The notes beneath the pieces are model-generated. The model ran no database searches, was not told the origin of the DNA, and was given only the letters and a program-made list of their open reading frames with translations. 64,000 nucleotides of DNA from Hyphococcus lacteus (GTDB lineage: Bacteria > Pseudomonadota > Alphaproteobacteria > Caulobacterales > Parvularculaceae): positions 1,488,001 to 1,552,000 of the forward strand of contig NZ_JBEHZE010000001.1 in NCBI RefSeq assembly GCF_041058985.1, written 5' to 3'. Positions within the stretch are counted from its first letter, which is position 1. Each line of letters opens with the position of its first letter. The position numbers and the translations under genes were made by a program. Positions 27,185 to 36,867 of the stretch are shown one piece after another.

Positions 27185-29704
27185 GTGAAACACTTTTTGA
27201 CCGGCGCATCTCTGATCGCCGTTTCTTCCGTTATGTCCAGCGCGGCTTTGGCGCAGGTTGATGAAATTGTGGTTACAGCCACCAAGCGGAGCGAAAGCGC
27301 GCAAGATATCCCAATTGCTGTACAGGCGTTGGGGGAAAAATCCCTTGATGAACTCGATGTTGATGTGTTCTCGGATTATCTTCAGCAGCTTCCCGGCGTT
27401 ACCGCCGGCGGCAGCGGACCCGGTCAGGGTACAATTTATGTGCGTGGCGTAGCCTCTTCTACGCCGACGCTAACAGTTGCGGGTGTGGCTGGCCTTGCGC
27501 CGAATGTGGCTCTCTATCTGGATGAGCAACCGGTGACACAAGTTGGCCGAAATCTCGACGTGTATGCGGTTGATTTAGAGCGTGTAGAGGTGCTTTCGGG
27601 GCCGCAAGGCACATTGTTTGGATCAAGCTCTCAGGCGGGAACGATCCGTTTGATTACAAACAAGCCAAATCTGGATGGTTTTTCTGCAACCTTGAGCGGC
27701 GGTGTTTCGTTCACTGAAGGTGGCGAAATGTCGAATAAAGTTGAGGGTGTAGTAAACATTCCGGCTACGGACCGCCTTGCGTTTCGCGGTGTGATTTATT
27801 CTGATCAGCGCGGCGGATATATTGATAATGTTCAAGGCACGCGTGATGCCTCTGAGTCTGGACGGTTTAGACCAGCCGGTACTGTGCGTCGGAATGGCGT
27901 CGTTGTTGATTCATCTCAGAATGGATTTCAGGCTGGGGCCGATCTGTCGGGCGTAAATTTCATCGAAGCCAACAATTCGAGCCTCGTCGAAGAAAACTTC
28001 AATGATACCGATTATCTTGGTTTCCGTTTGGGGGCTTTGTATGAGGTGAATGACGACTGGCGTGTTTACGTAAATCATTCGCGCCAGCGGATCGAATCTG
28101 ATGGTGTCTTCTTTTATGATCCAGAGCTTCCTGATCCAGATCAGCTATCCATTCAGCGATATTCAAATGATGAATTAGAAGATAGCTATGGCTCCACGTC
28201 GTGGACAGTTGAAGGGCGTCTTGGCGCGTTGGAAGCGCTTTACACGGGTGCATATCTCGATCGCAAATCACAGCAAACTATTGACTATACTGATTACCTC
28301 TTTGTTGGTCAGTATCTTCCATATTATATTTGTGATGGTTCGGTGAGCTATCCGGGCGCATCGGACCCAAGTGGTAATTGTCAGGCACCGAATTTGTTTG
28401 TGAATTCGTTGACCAATACGACAGTCTTTACTCAGGAGTTGCGTTTCAATACGCCAAAAGACAAACGCGTTTATGCGACTATCGGTGGGTATTATAGCGA
28501 TCAAAAAATTGAAGAGCGGAATGATTTCACCTATCCCGGTTCAATGTTCGCTGAAAGCTTTACGCCAGGTGTATTCGGGTTTGCACCGAACTTTCCGCTC
28601 CCGGGTGCGCTAACGACTGACCCTGGGCCGGCACCCGACGGTGTGATATTTAGAAATGATATTACCCGTACAGATGAACAGATCGCGTTGTTTGGCGAGG
28701 TTACAGTTGATGTCGTACCGGAACTGATTTCTGTTACCGGTGGTGTTCGCTGGTACGATATTAGCGTTGATCTCGAAGGATCTGCGAATTCGTCATTCGG
28801 AAACTTTGGACAAACTGAAGATCAGCAAGTTTTTGGTGCCAATCTGACTACGCTTTATAATGGCTCCAGTTCGGTTGTTATTGGTGGCGAAACGGTGGAT
28901 CTGCCGGATCAGGCAACGACGGATGGATTTATCTTTAAGGGGAATTTGACGTTTACCCCGACAGATAATTTGCTCTTCTATGTAACTTACTCTGAAGGTT
29001 TCCGTTCGCCGCTGCTTAATCGTCCTGCGGGTGCTGGCGGAATTGTTCCAGGTATGGTCGATACTGATGAATTGACCAACTATGAAGCCGGTTGGAAAAT
29101 GAGTCTCTTTGAAAATACGTTACAGATCAATGGTAACGCGTTCATCATGGATATCGACCGTTTGCAGACAACAATTTTTGATCCAAATATTGTCAATCTT
29201 TTCTTCTCAGATAACGCGGCCAATGCACAAGTAAAAGGCATTGAGGGCGATGTTATTTGGGCACCTTATCAAGTCGAAGGCTTAACGGTAGCTGGTGCAT
29301 TTTCGGTGCTTGATACCGAAATTAAAGAAATCCTTACGGCGACGACGGCGATTGCTCCTGTGGGTAGCGATCTCGCACATGCGCCAACATTCCAGGGCAA
29401 CCTTCGGGTTCGCTATGAATGGAATGTCGGCGACGATATGACTGCGCATGTGATGCCGCAAGTGACGTATTCCGGTTCATCATGGAGCGATATCGTTGCG
29501 ATCAACCGCGCAAAACAAGATGCGTATATGTTGATGAATGTTTCCGCAGGTATTGCCAAAGATAATTGGCGGCTTGATTTGTTCGCAGATAACCTGACGA
29601 ATAAGCGTGCAGACCTGAATAACTTTTTTGGTTATGACCGGAACCGGATCACAATTAATCGGCCACGCACATATGGTATGCGTGTGACGGTGGACTTTAA
29701 CTAG
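27185..29704 (+). CDS. TonB-dependent receptor
   Basis: 839-aa outer-membrane receptor. The signal peptide ends near AALA|QV. The TonB box region is VDEIVVTATKRSES, the plug follows with PGVTAGGSGPGQGTIYVRG and the LERVEVLSGPQGTLFGSSSQAGTIRLITNKP block, and the barrel ends RPRTYGMRVTVDFN with a terminal aromatic. It belongs to the FecA-like/'iron complex' sphingomonad-type TBDRs used for many carbon compounds. GTG 27185 lies seven bases after GAGGA, and the signal peptide starts there. A hairpin terminator follows, and then a TPR-sulfotransferase gene. Confidence 0.93.
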   Translation: MKHFLTGASLIAVSSVMSSAALAQVDEIVVTATKRSESAQDIPIAVQALGEKSLDELDVDVFSDYLQQLPGVTAGGSGPGQGTIYVRGVASSTPTLTVAGVAGLAPNVALYLDEQPVTQVGRNLDVYAVDLERVEVLSGPQGTLFGSSSQAGTIRLITNKPNLDGFSATLSGGVSFTEGGEMSNKVEGVVNIPATDRLAFRGVIYSDQRGGYIDNVQGTRDASESGRFRPAGTVRRNGVVVDSSQNGFQAGADLSGVNFIEANNSSLVEENFNDTDYLGFRLGALYEVNDDWRVYVNHSRQRIESDGVFFYDPELPDPDQLSIQRYSNDELEDSYGSTSWTVEGRLGALEALYTGAYLDRKSQQTIDYTDYLFVGQYLPYYICDGSVSYPGASDPSGNCQAPNLFVNSLTNTTVFTQELRFNTPKDKRVYATIGGYYSDQKIEERNDFTYPGSMFAESFTPGVFGFAPNFPLPGALTTDPGPAPDGVIFRNDITRTDEQIALFGEVTVDVVPELISVTGGVRWYDISVDLEGSANSSFGNFGQTEDQQVFGANLTTLYNGSSSVVIGGETVDLPDQATTDGFIFKGNLTFTPTDNLLFYVTYSEGFRSPLLNRPAGAGGIVPGMVDTDELTNYEAGWKMSLFENTLQINGNAFIMDIDRLQTTIFDPNIVNLFFSDNAANAQVKGIEGDVIWAPYQVEGLTVAGAFSVLDTEIKEILTATTAIAPVGSDLAHAPTFQGNLRVRYEWNVGDDMTAHVMPQVTYSGSSWSDIVAINRAKQDAYMLMNVSAGIAKDNWRLDLFADNLTNKRADLNNFFGYDRNRITINRPRTYGMRVTVDFN

Positions 29705-29729
29705 ACCGGTACAATAATCACAGCGAATA

Positions 29730-29766
29730 GTAATAGGCACTCCTTGTGGGTGCCTATTACTTCTTT
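29730..29766 (+). terminator. Intrinsic terminator or attenuator between TBDR and sulfotransferase
   Basis: Perfect 11-bp stem (29730-29740 with 29750-29760), 9-base loop, then TTCTTT. It sits 25 bases after the TBDR stop and 33 bases before the next start. Confidence 0.75.
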
Positions 29767-29798
29767 AAGGGCTAGATAAGTGATAGTGTTAGGGCCTT

Positions 29799-31796
29799 AT
29801 GGCGCAAACTGACCAGAAAAAATCCGACGCAATTATCGCCGCACAGAAACTAATCACTCAAGGAAACCTGAGTGAAGCGCACGAATTGTTGAAAGATGTT
29901 TTACTGTCGTCGCCTGACAACCCTGACGCACTTTATATGAGTGCGGTATGTGCTCGTTATGCGAAAAATATTGATGGCGCATTCGGGTTTCTGAAAAGAC
30001 TGCAAGAAACTGTTCCTGATTTTGGGCGTGGTTTACAAGAGCAGGGGCATTTGTATCGGGGAATCGGTGCAATCGATAAAGCGCTAAATGCATATGCCCG
30101 CGCAACTCAAGCAAATCCCGGACTGGATGCAAGTTGGCGCGCGCAGAGCGAAATTTTGAAAGAACTAGGGCGCGAGCGTGAAGCTGAACAAGCTGCACAA
30201 CAAGCAGAGCGATTAAAACAGCTACCGCGTGAATTGTTAGGGGTTTTGAATTTTCTGCACGAAGGAAAATTATTGAAGGCAGAAAAATTATGCCGCCATT
30301 TCCTTCAGCATCATCCACACCATATCGAAGCAATGCGTTTGCTTGCGGATATTGGCACTCGATTAGGGGTTTTGGACGAGGCAGACTTTCTGCTGGAAAG
30401 CGCCATTGCGTTTGAACCCGATAATATCCAGCTTCGTCTCGATTATATTCAGTTGCTGCGAAAACGACAAAAATTTGAGGCGGCATTAACGCAAGCCAAA
30501 GCGCTTTATGACCGCGAACCAGAAAATCCGTTATTCCAGTCCCATTATGCAATTGAGAGTCTACAGACGGGTGATTTTGAACGTGCACTTGAGCTTTTTG
30601 ATTCGGTCCTGGAAATGTTGCCGAATGATCCAGCCACACTCACGTCTCGTGGGCATGCATTAAAAACTTGGGGTCACCAAAAAGAGGCAATAGCCTCTTA
30701 CCGGATGGCCTATCATGCGAAACCGAACCATGGCGACGCATATTACGGACTTGCCAATCTAAAGACCTATCGGTTTACGGATGAAGAGATCAGGTCGATG
30801 CGTGCCGCAGAGGCGGCCGATGAAACACCATTCCGCGATCGCTTTCATTTGAGTTTTGCTTTGGGCAAGGCATATGAAGATCGTAGCGATTATGAAACCG
30901 CGTTTGAATATTATGCCCGCGGTAACGAGCTAAAAAGGCTTCAAAGCTCGTATAATGTCGATGACATGGACGCAGAACTCAAAAGGCAATCTGAGGTTTG
31001 CACCACAGAGTTGTTCGAGAAGTTTCAAAATGCAGGTCATGATGCGCCGGACCCGATATTCGTGGTCGGGTTACCACGGGCAGGATCGACATTGCTTGAG
31101 CAGATACTGGCATCTCATTCACAAGTAGACGGAACTTTAGAGCTTCCGAATATTCTATCTCTTTCACAAAGCCTTCGAGGCAAAAAACGAATGAGCGACG
31201 AAGCGGAATATCCTGCCGTTTTACATAAGTTGACGCCGGACCATCTGGCGCAAATGGGACAGGCGTATATTGAAGACACGCGTATCCATCGCCAATCTGC
31301 GCCATTTTTTATTGATAAGATGCCAAATAATTTTCGGCATATTGGATTAATTCACCTTATCTTGCCCAATGCCAAAATTATTGATGCTCGCCGCGAACCG
31401 ATGGCGTGTTGCTTCAGCGGCTTTAAACAGCTCTTTGCCGAGGGGCAAGAATTCACTTATGGGCTTGAACAAATTGGGCGCTATTATCGAGGGTATACGG
31501 AACTTATGCGTCATTGGGACGTTACCCTGCCGGGGAAAATTCTGCGCGTGCAACATGAAGACGTTGTAGGTGATCTCGAAGGACAAGTTCGGCGTATGCT
31601 TGAGTTCTGCGGATTGCCGTTCGAGCAGGCCTGCGTTGATTTTCACACGACGGAACGATCAGTGAGAACAGCCAGTTCCGAGCAGGTTCGCCAGCCGATT
31701 AGCCGTTCTGGCATTGACCAATGGCGTAAATTTGAACCCTATCTGGGCACATTAAAAGAAGCATTAGGCCCAGCATTGACGGAGTATCGTGCGTGA
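29799..31796 (+). CDS. TPR-repeat sulfotransferase family protein
   Basis: 665 aa. Residues ~1-345 are tetratricopeptide repeats (for example DALYMSAVCARYAKNIDGAF, DAYYGLANLKTYRFTDEEI). Residues ~400-660 are a sulfotransferase domain with the PAPS 5'-phosphosulfate loop FVVGLPRAGSTLLEQILASHSQV and the 3'-phosphate region around IIDARREPMACCFS. No signal peptide. The acceptor is unknown; TPR may hold a protein or peptide partner. The BCCT gene start overlaps its stop by 4 bp. A homologue with the same layout follows the second TBDR. Confidence 0.88.
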   Translation: MAQTDQKKSDAIIAAQKLITQGNLSEAHELLKDVLLSSPDNPDALYMSAVCARYAKNIDGAFGFLKRLQETVPDFGRGLQEQGHLYRGIGAIDKALNAYARATQANPGLDASWRAQSEILKELGREREAEQAAQQAERLKQLPRELLGVLNFLHEGKLLKAEKLCRHFLQHHPHHIEAMRLLADIGTRLGVLDEADFLLESAIAFEPDNIQLRLDYIQLLRKRQKFEAALTQAKALYDREPENPLFQSHYAIESLQTGDFERALELFDSVLEMLPNDPATLTSRGHALKTWGHQKEAIASYRMAYHAKPNHGDAYYGLANLKTYRFTDEEIRSMRAAEAADETPFRDRFHLSFALGKAYEDRSDYETAFEYYARGNELKRLQSSYNVDDMDAELKRQSEVCTTELFEKFQNAGHDAPDPIFVVGLPRAGSTLLEQILASHSQVDGTLELPNILSLSQSLRGKKRMSDEAEYPAVLHKLTPDHLAQMGQAYIEDTRIHRQSAPFFIDKMPNNFRHIGLIHLILPNAKIIDARREPMACCFSGFKQLFAEGQEFTYGLEQIGRYYRGYTELMRHWDVTLPGKILRVQHEDVVGDLEGQVRRMLEFCGLPFEQACVDFHTTERSVRTASSEQVRQPISRSGIDQWRKFEPYLGTLKEALGPALTEYRA

Positions 31797-33394
31797 CGAT
31801 TGAATCTGAAGAATTGTTACCGGAAGAATTAGCGCCGGCTGAATCTATCTATGACACTGATTACGAAACTGGGCAGGACAACATTGAGGTCTACGGCCTC
31901 GATATTCATAACCCGGTATTTTTTATTAGTGCTGTTTTGATTCTCGTATTCTCTGGATCTGTACTCATATTTCCGGACAGTGCGGGCACGGCGCTGACCG
32001 GGGCTCGCGATTGGACGCTGAATACATTTGACTGGTTTTTTGTCCTGGCGACGAATCTCGTTTTTCTATTTTGCTTGTTTATTTGGTTTTCACCATTCGG
32101 CAAAATCCGGTTTGGTGGTGCCGATGCAAAACCAGACTTCGGGATATTGTCGTGGCTTTCTATGCTGTTCTCAGCGGGTGTCGGCATTGGGCTTTTGTTC
32201 TATGGGGCGGCAGAACCAACTGCATATTACACAGATTGGTTTGGTACACCGCTAGACGCAGCTGCACGGACACCGGAGGCCGAAAGGCTTGCGTTCAGCG
32301 CAACCATCTTTCACTGGGGCGTAACGCCGTGGGCAATCTATGCGGTTGTCGGTATGTCGCTCGCTTTTTTCACGTTCAATAAAGGGCTACCGCTGACCAT
32401 TCGTTCAGCATTTTACCCACTGTTTGGCGAGCGGGTATGGGGGTGGCCGGGCCATATCATCGACCTTTTAGCCGTGGTGGCGACGTTGTTCGGCCTTGCA
32501 ACATCCCTGGGGCTGGGGGCAAAGCAAGCCGCAAGTGGGCTCGAATTTTTGTTCGGAATTGATAATGGGCTTGGAACGCAGATAATTCTAATCAGTGGCA
32601 TCACAGCCATGGCTATCATTTCAGTCGTACGCGGACTGGACGGTGGTGTACGTTTATTGAGCAACATAAATATTGTTCTTGCTTTAATGCTGCTGGTTTT
32701 TGTGGTGTTAGCCGGGCCAACACTTGCGATCCTGAAAAGCTTTGGCGCGAATGCATTCTATTATGTAGCGGACAGCCTGCGGCTGAGTAATTGGATCGAT
32801 CGTGAAGATACAGAGTGGTTTCACGGTTGGACGATATTTTATTGGGCGTGGTGGGTTTCTTGGTCACCCTTCGTTGGTAGTTTTATCGCGCGCATTTCAC
32901 GTGGTCGAACCATTCGTCAGTTTCTTTCTGCCGTGCTGGTCATGCCTGTTGTTGTCGCGATCGTTTGGTTTAGTGCATTTGGCGTCACGGCAATTGAACA
33001 AGTAAAATCTGGTATTGGCGAATTGCCTGCGGGTATTTCAGACGTCTCGCTGGTGCTTTTTCAGATGCTTGAGAACTTGCCTCTTCATGAGATTTCATCC
33101 TTTGTTGCAATCGTTTTGTTGATTGTGTTCTTCGTCACCTCTTCTGACTCTGGGTCGCTCGTGATCGATAGTATTACTGCTGGCGGTAAGTTGCATGCGC
33201 CAATTCCACAACGCGTTTTCTGGGCGACGATGGAAGGGCTCGTTGCGATTGTTCTGCTGGTGGGCGGTGGGGCCGCGGCGCTGACCTCGTTACAAGCGGG
33301 CGCAATTACAGCCGGATTACCATTTACGGTTGTGTTGCTTGCTTGTTGTGTCAGCCTCTATCTCGGTCTACGGGAGGAGAGAGCTGGCAAGTAA
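31793..33394 (+). CDS. BCCT family transporter
   Basis: 533-aa betaine/carnitine/choline transporter with ~12 membrane helices. The glycine-rich helix motif is MLFSAGVGIGLLFYGAAEP and the family signature is YWAWWVSWSPFVGSFIARISRGRTIRQF. It probably imports a quaternary ammonium or sulfonium compound with Na+ or H+; the acidic N-terminal tail is longer than the core. The GTG start (31793) lies inside the preceding sulfotransferase gene's last codons, so translation is coupled. Confidence 0.93.
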   Translation: MTIESEELLPEELAPAESIYDTDYETGQDNIEVYGLDIHNPVFFISAVLILVFSGSVLIFPDSAGTALTGARDWTLNTFDWFFVLATNLVFLFCLFIWFSPFGKIRFGGADAKPDFGILSWLSMLFSAGVGIGLLFYGAAEPTAYYTDWFGTPLDAAARTPEAERLAFSATIFHWGVTPWAIYAVVGMSLAFFTFNKGLPLTIRSAFYPLFGERVWGWPGHIIDLLAVVATLFGLATSLGLGAKQAASGLEFLFGIDNGLGTQIILISGITAMAIISVVRGLDGGVRLLSNINIVLALMLLVFVVLAGPTLAILKSFGANAFYYVADSLRLSNWIDREDTEWFHGWTIFYWAWWVSWSPFVGSFIARISRGRTIRQFLSAVLVMPVVVAIVWFSAFGVTAIEQVKSGIGELPAGISDVSLVLFQMLENLPLHEISSFVAIVLLIVFFVTSSDSGSLVIDSITAGGKLHAPIPQRVFWATMEGLVAIVLLVGGGAAALTSLQAGAITAGLPFTVVLLACCVSLYLGLREERAGK

Positions 33395-33427
33395 TTGTCG
33401 GCATCGCCTGAACGCGAGTGATTGCCA

Positions 33428-33913
33428 ATGACCAGCCGACTAGACCATGCTTTGATTGCGCTACGCCAAATTTTGCGTGCCACTGAGATTAGCTCGCGGG
33501 CATTAGCGAAGCAGTGCGGCCTGACGCCGTCACAATTGATACTGATGGAAGTGATTGCCAAAGTTGGGGCGGCAACGCCGACCGTTCTGGCGCGCGAAGT
33601 TTCCCTCAGCCAAGCAACGGTTTCGGCCCTACTTGATAAGCTTGAGCAACGCGGGTTCGTGCAACGAAAACCCGATGCAAAAGACAGGCGTCGTGTGAGT
33701 GTCGTTTTGACCGAGGAAGGTGTCTCTATTTTGGAGAATGCACCAAGTATCTTGCAACAAAGATTTGAGCATGGTTTCGATAAGCTACAAGATTGGGAGC
33801 AGTCATTTCTCGTTGCTGGGCTGGAGCGTACCGTTATGCTTCTCGATGCGGAAGAACTCGATGCAGCGCCAGTTCTCGATGTGGGTGTGATTGGCAATAC
33901 ATCGGAAGGATGA
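33428..33913 (+). CDS. MarR family transcriptional regulator
   Basis: 161 aa. Winged HTH with LTPSQLILMEVIAKVGAATPTVLAREVSLSQATVSALLDKLEQRGFV and the wing RKPDAKDRRRVSVVLTEEG, flanked by dimerisation helices. ATG 33428 preferred over TTG 33422. The MocR-type gene starts 4 bases after its stop. Likely a ligand-responsive repressor of this plus-strand cluster. Confidence 0.9.
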   Translation: MTSRLDHALIALRQILRATEISSRALAKQCGLTPSQLILMEVIAKVGAATPTVLAREVSLSQATVSALLDKLEQRGFVQRKPDAKDRRRVSVVLTEEGVSILENAPSILQQRFEHGFDKLQDWEQSFLVAGLERTVMLLDAEELDAAPVLDVGVIGNTSEG

Positions 33914-33916
33914 TGT

Positions 33917-35788
33917 ATGAGCGAGAAAGCTGCCAGGCCGAGAAAGGCAAAATCGATAGCGCCTCTGTTGCGGCTCGATAACACGAGCAGTCGATCGTTA
34001 CAGGCCCAATTACGCTCACGTATTTTTGAGGCGATCAGCAACGGAATTTTCCCACCCGGACAAAAACTTCCGTCATCACGTAAACTTGCTGATGAATTAG
34101 GCGTTGCACGGAACACTGTGTCGCTAGCATATCAACAATTGATATCAGAAGGGCATTTGGAATCGCGTGAACGTAGCGGCGTGTTCGTGGCGAAGCGGTC
34201 AATCAGAGCGCTCGCATCGAGTGATTTGGTGGTTGGTAAACACACAGCTATTCAAAGCTCGATCGCGCGCGATAAGATTGTCCTCCCTGCGTTGGGGCAT
34301 AGTCGTTTTCAGTGTCCGCCCGATTGGCAACAATATAAATACCCGTTTCTTGAAGGACGCTATGATCGGTCATTGTTCCCAGTTGCCGAATGGCGTGAAG
34401 CGAGCCGACTGGCTTTGGGCGTCAATGAAGTTGCCGATTGGTCAACTGATATTGGTGATGTCGATGATGAAATGCTTATTGATGAAATCCGTACCAAACT
34501 TTTACCACGACGTGGGATCGCCGCTGGGCGCGATGAAATTTTGATAACTGTTGGCGAGCAACAGGCGCTATCGCTTGTGGCGGAACTGTTTGTGAAGCCG
34601 GGTGTCCGGGTGGGCGTTGAGGAGCCAGGGCTTCCCGAAATGCGAGAATTATTGTCGTTACGCGGTGCGCAAACTTCATTTCACCCTATCGATGACGAGG
34701 GGCTTATTGTCGATGATCAACTCGGTGGTCGTGATTTGGTTCATGTTACCCCCAGCCGACAGCGCCCGACCGGGGTTACACTCTCGATTGAACGCCGGAA
34801 AAAATTACTACAGATCGCGAAAGCCGATAATTTCTTGATTATAGAAGACGACTTCGAATGCGAGATGAACTACCTACAAGATGCGCTTCCAGCTATTCGT
34901 AGTTTGGATCAAGATGGACGAGTCCTCTATGTTGCTTCGTTATCTAAGGTTCTTGCGCCGGGGTTACGGTTGGGTTTTTTGGTTGCGCCACCAGATGTCA
35001 TTGCGGCGGCAAGAAAATTACGGAACTTGACGACGCGTCGGCCCTCGCCAAATAATCAGCGTACGGCAGCGTTTTTCCTTTCGTTAGGTCATTATGACAC
35101 CATGCTAACGCGTCACGCAAAGATATATGAAGAACGTCTTATTGCGCTGCGCGATGCATTAAATCATTATAGGCCTCTTTCTATTGCCATTCCTGCTGTT
35201 GCGGGTGGTACGTCCTATTGGGTTCGAGGCCCCGGTTCGCTCGATGGAGATAATCTTTTAAAAGAAGCTGAAGCCCACGGAATTCTAATTGAGCCGGCGC
35301 GGGATTATTTTTCGACTGTGCACGGACGTTCTAATATGTTCCGGATGGGCGTGACGAGTATTCCAGCGGAAAATATAAGGTCAGGCGTTCAGCAGCTCTC
35401 TGCGTTGATGCGAAACCTTGAGGAAAAGAAGTTATCGCCATCGGGGCAGGCAATAGAAAAGCGGCTGACTGGCAAAGAGATCAAGCGCTGTCTTTCTGAT
35501 GTAACTCTCCGATACAAGACCGTGTATGGCGAGCCATGTAACATCATTTTATCAAATGACGGAAAGATGGATGGTCGTGCGGGCTACGCTAATGAAGACC
35601 GGGATGCCGGTGAATGGTGGGTCGAGGGCGAGCGTTGGTATCGTCAATGGGCGCGTTGGGCCTATGGCGAAGTTGCGGGCTTTTACGTTGAACTCGTTGG
35701 TGACAGAATATTCTGGCTGGACGACGGTGGAAATCGTGTTGATCATGCGGTTATCGTCCGCGACGGGAATGACACAGCGGAGCGCTAA
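33917..35788 (+). CDS. MocR/GabR-type PLP-dependent regulator with extra C-terminal domain
   Basis: 623 aa. A GntR winged HTH (~25-95: PPGQKLPSSRKLADELGVARNTVSLAYQQL) is fused to a fold-type I aminotransferase domain (~120-500) with EDDFECEMNY and the PLP-binding Lys344 in SLSKVLAPGLRLG. Normal MocR proteins end near 470-510 residues. Here ~110 more residues follow, starting LTGKEIKRCLSD and containing a GEWWVEGERWYRQW...VELVGDRIFWLDDGG pattern, resembling small DUF995-like beta-barrels (tentative). GabR, a MocR protein, controls gabTD in other bacteria, and gabD/gabT lie in the same run of genes. Confidence 0.9.
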   Translation: MSEKAARPRKAKSIAPLLRLDNTSSRSLQAQLRSRIFEAISNGIFPPGQKLPSSRKLADELGVARNTVSLAYQQLISEGHLESRERSGVFVAKRSIRALASSDLVVGKHTAIQSSIARDKIVLPALGHSRFQCPPDWQQYKYPFLEGRYDRSLFPVAEWREASRLALGVNEVADWSTDIGDVDDEMLIDEIRTKLLPRRGIAAGRDEILITVGEQQALSLVAELFVKPGVRVGVEEPGLPEMRELLSLRGAQTSFHPIDDEGLIVDDQLGGRDLVHVTPSRQRPTGVTLSIERRKKLLQIAKADNFLIIEDDFECEMNYLQDALPAIRSLDQDGRVLYVASLSKVLAPGLRLGFLVAPPDVIAAARKLRNLTTRRPSPNNQRTAAFFLSLGHYDTMLTRHAKIYEERLIALRDALNHYRPLSIAIPAVAGGTSYWVRGPGSLDGDNLLKEAEAHGILIEPARDYFSTVHGRSNMFRMGVTSIPAENIRSGVQQLSALMRNLEEKKLSPSGQAIEKRLTGKEIKRCLSDVTLRYKTVYGEPCNIILSNDGKMDGRAGYANEDRDAGEWWVEGERWYRQWARWAYGEVAGFYVELVGDRIFWLDDGGNRVDHAVIVRDGNDTAER

Positions 35789-35909
35789 ACCTTTCTGGCT
35801 CCATTAATCATCAAAAACTGGACCTAATAGAGCGGCAACAACTTTGTCAGCTTACCTGCACGGAATTTGATCTGCGGCGATGATGGGCTGCGGAGCTGTA
35901 GGAGCATGC

Positions 35910-36824
35910 ATGTCAAAACTTGGGATAGCCGCAATTCAGCTAGCAGGCGATAAAAATAATAATTTTGATCTTTTTGAGCGCGAAGTTCGCGCGATAGCGC
36001 GGCGGTTTCCATGGGTTAGTTTGGTCACGGTTGGTGAGTTGGCGCTACATGGCGCGAGCATCGACGCCGCTGAGGAGGCAAACGGTCCGACGGAAACACG
36101 GCTTAAAGCGCTCGCTGCGGAGCTAGGGTTGTGGCTTGTGCCGGGGTCAATATACGAAAAGCGCGAGGGCAAGATTTATAACGTGACTCCGGTGATTAAT
36201 CCGGAAGGTGAGATAATCGCACGTCACGATAAAATGTATCCATTTTTGCCCTACGAAAAAGGCGTAGCAACAGGATCGACATATTGTGTGTTTGATGTTC
36301 CCGGCGTGGGGCGGCTTGGCGTCGCGATTTGTTACGATATGTGGTTCCCCGAAGTTATCAGAACGCTAGCCGGGATGGGAGCTGAGGCAATTTTACTCCC
36401 GACAATGACGAATACCATTGATCGTGATGTCGAAGTCGCTATCGCACGGGCAAATGCCGCGATTAATCAATGCTATTTTATCGATGTGAATGTCGCCGGT
36501 GCCCAAGGAAATGGGCGGTCAGTGTTTTATGGGCCTGGCGGCGAGCTATTACACGAATGCGGTAGCGGTCGCGATATTGTAACTCTGGAGTTGAACTTTG
36601 AGCAGGTACGCAATGCCCGCGAACGCGGTTGGCATGGATTAGGACAGGTTCTGAAGAGCTTTCGTGACACACCAATTGAGTTTCCGTTTCATAGCTCCCA
36701 CGGGCAACGGAGTCAGGAAATGGCGCATCTAGGGCCATTAGAGCTTCCAACAGCGAGCTCGCTTTCTGGAAAAGGTGAAATGAATTTTGGCGGGGAAAAA
36801 CACAAACTGAAGGTAGTTGAATAG
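35910..36824 (+). CDS. Carbon-nitrogen hydrolase (amidase-type nitrilase superfamily)
   Basis: 304-aa cytosolic hydrolase with the full catalytic triad: Glu in TVGELALHG, Lys in ARHDKMYPFLPYEKG, Cys in AICYDMWFPEVIRTL. It probably hydrolyses a small linear amide. The YDMWFPE active site and C-terminal tail differ from the Nit-type protein at the window's left edge. ATG 35910 lies six bases after AGGAG; earlier in-frame starts lack this. TBDR gene 43 bases downstream, same strand. Confidence 0.85.
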   Translation: MSKLGIAAIQLAGDKNNNFDLFEREVRAIARRFPWVSLVTVGELALHGASIDAAEEANGPTETRLKALAAELGLWLVPGSIYEKREGKIYNVTPVINPEGEIIARHDKMYPFLPYEKGVATGSTYCVFDVPGVGRLGVAICYDMWFPEVIRTLAGMGAEAILLPTMTNTIDRDVEVAIARANAAINQCYFIDVNVAGAQGNGRSVFYGPGGELLHECGSGRDIVTLELNFEQVRNARERGWHGLGQVLKSFRDTPIEFPFHSSHGQRSQEMAHLGPLELPTASSLSGKGEMNFGGEKHKLKVVE

Positions 36825-36867
36825 CGGGTCGAGAACGACACCTATTCTGAACGAAGAGGGGTATAGC

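Noticed and set aside
29854..30639. 261-codon frame antisense to the TPR-sulfotransferase
   Set aside because: The sense gene is well supported by TPR and PAPS motifs; the antisense translation looks like no known protein.
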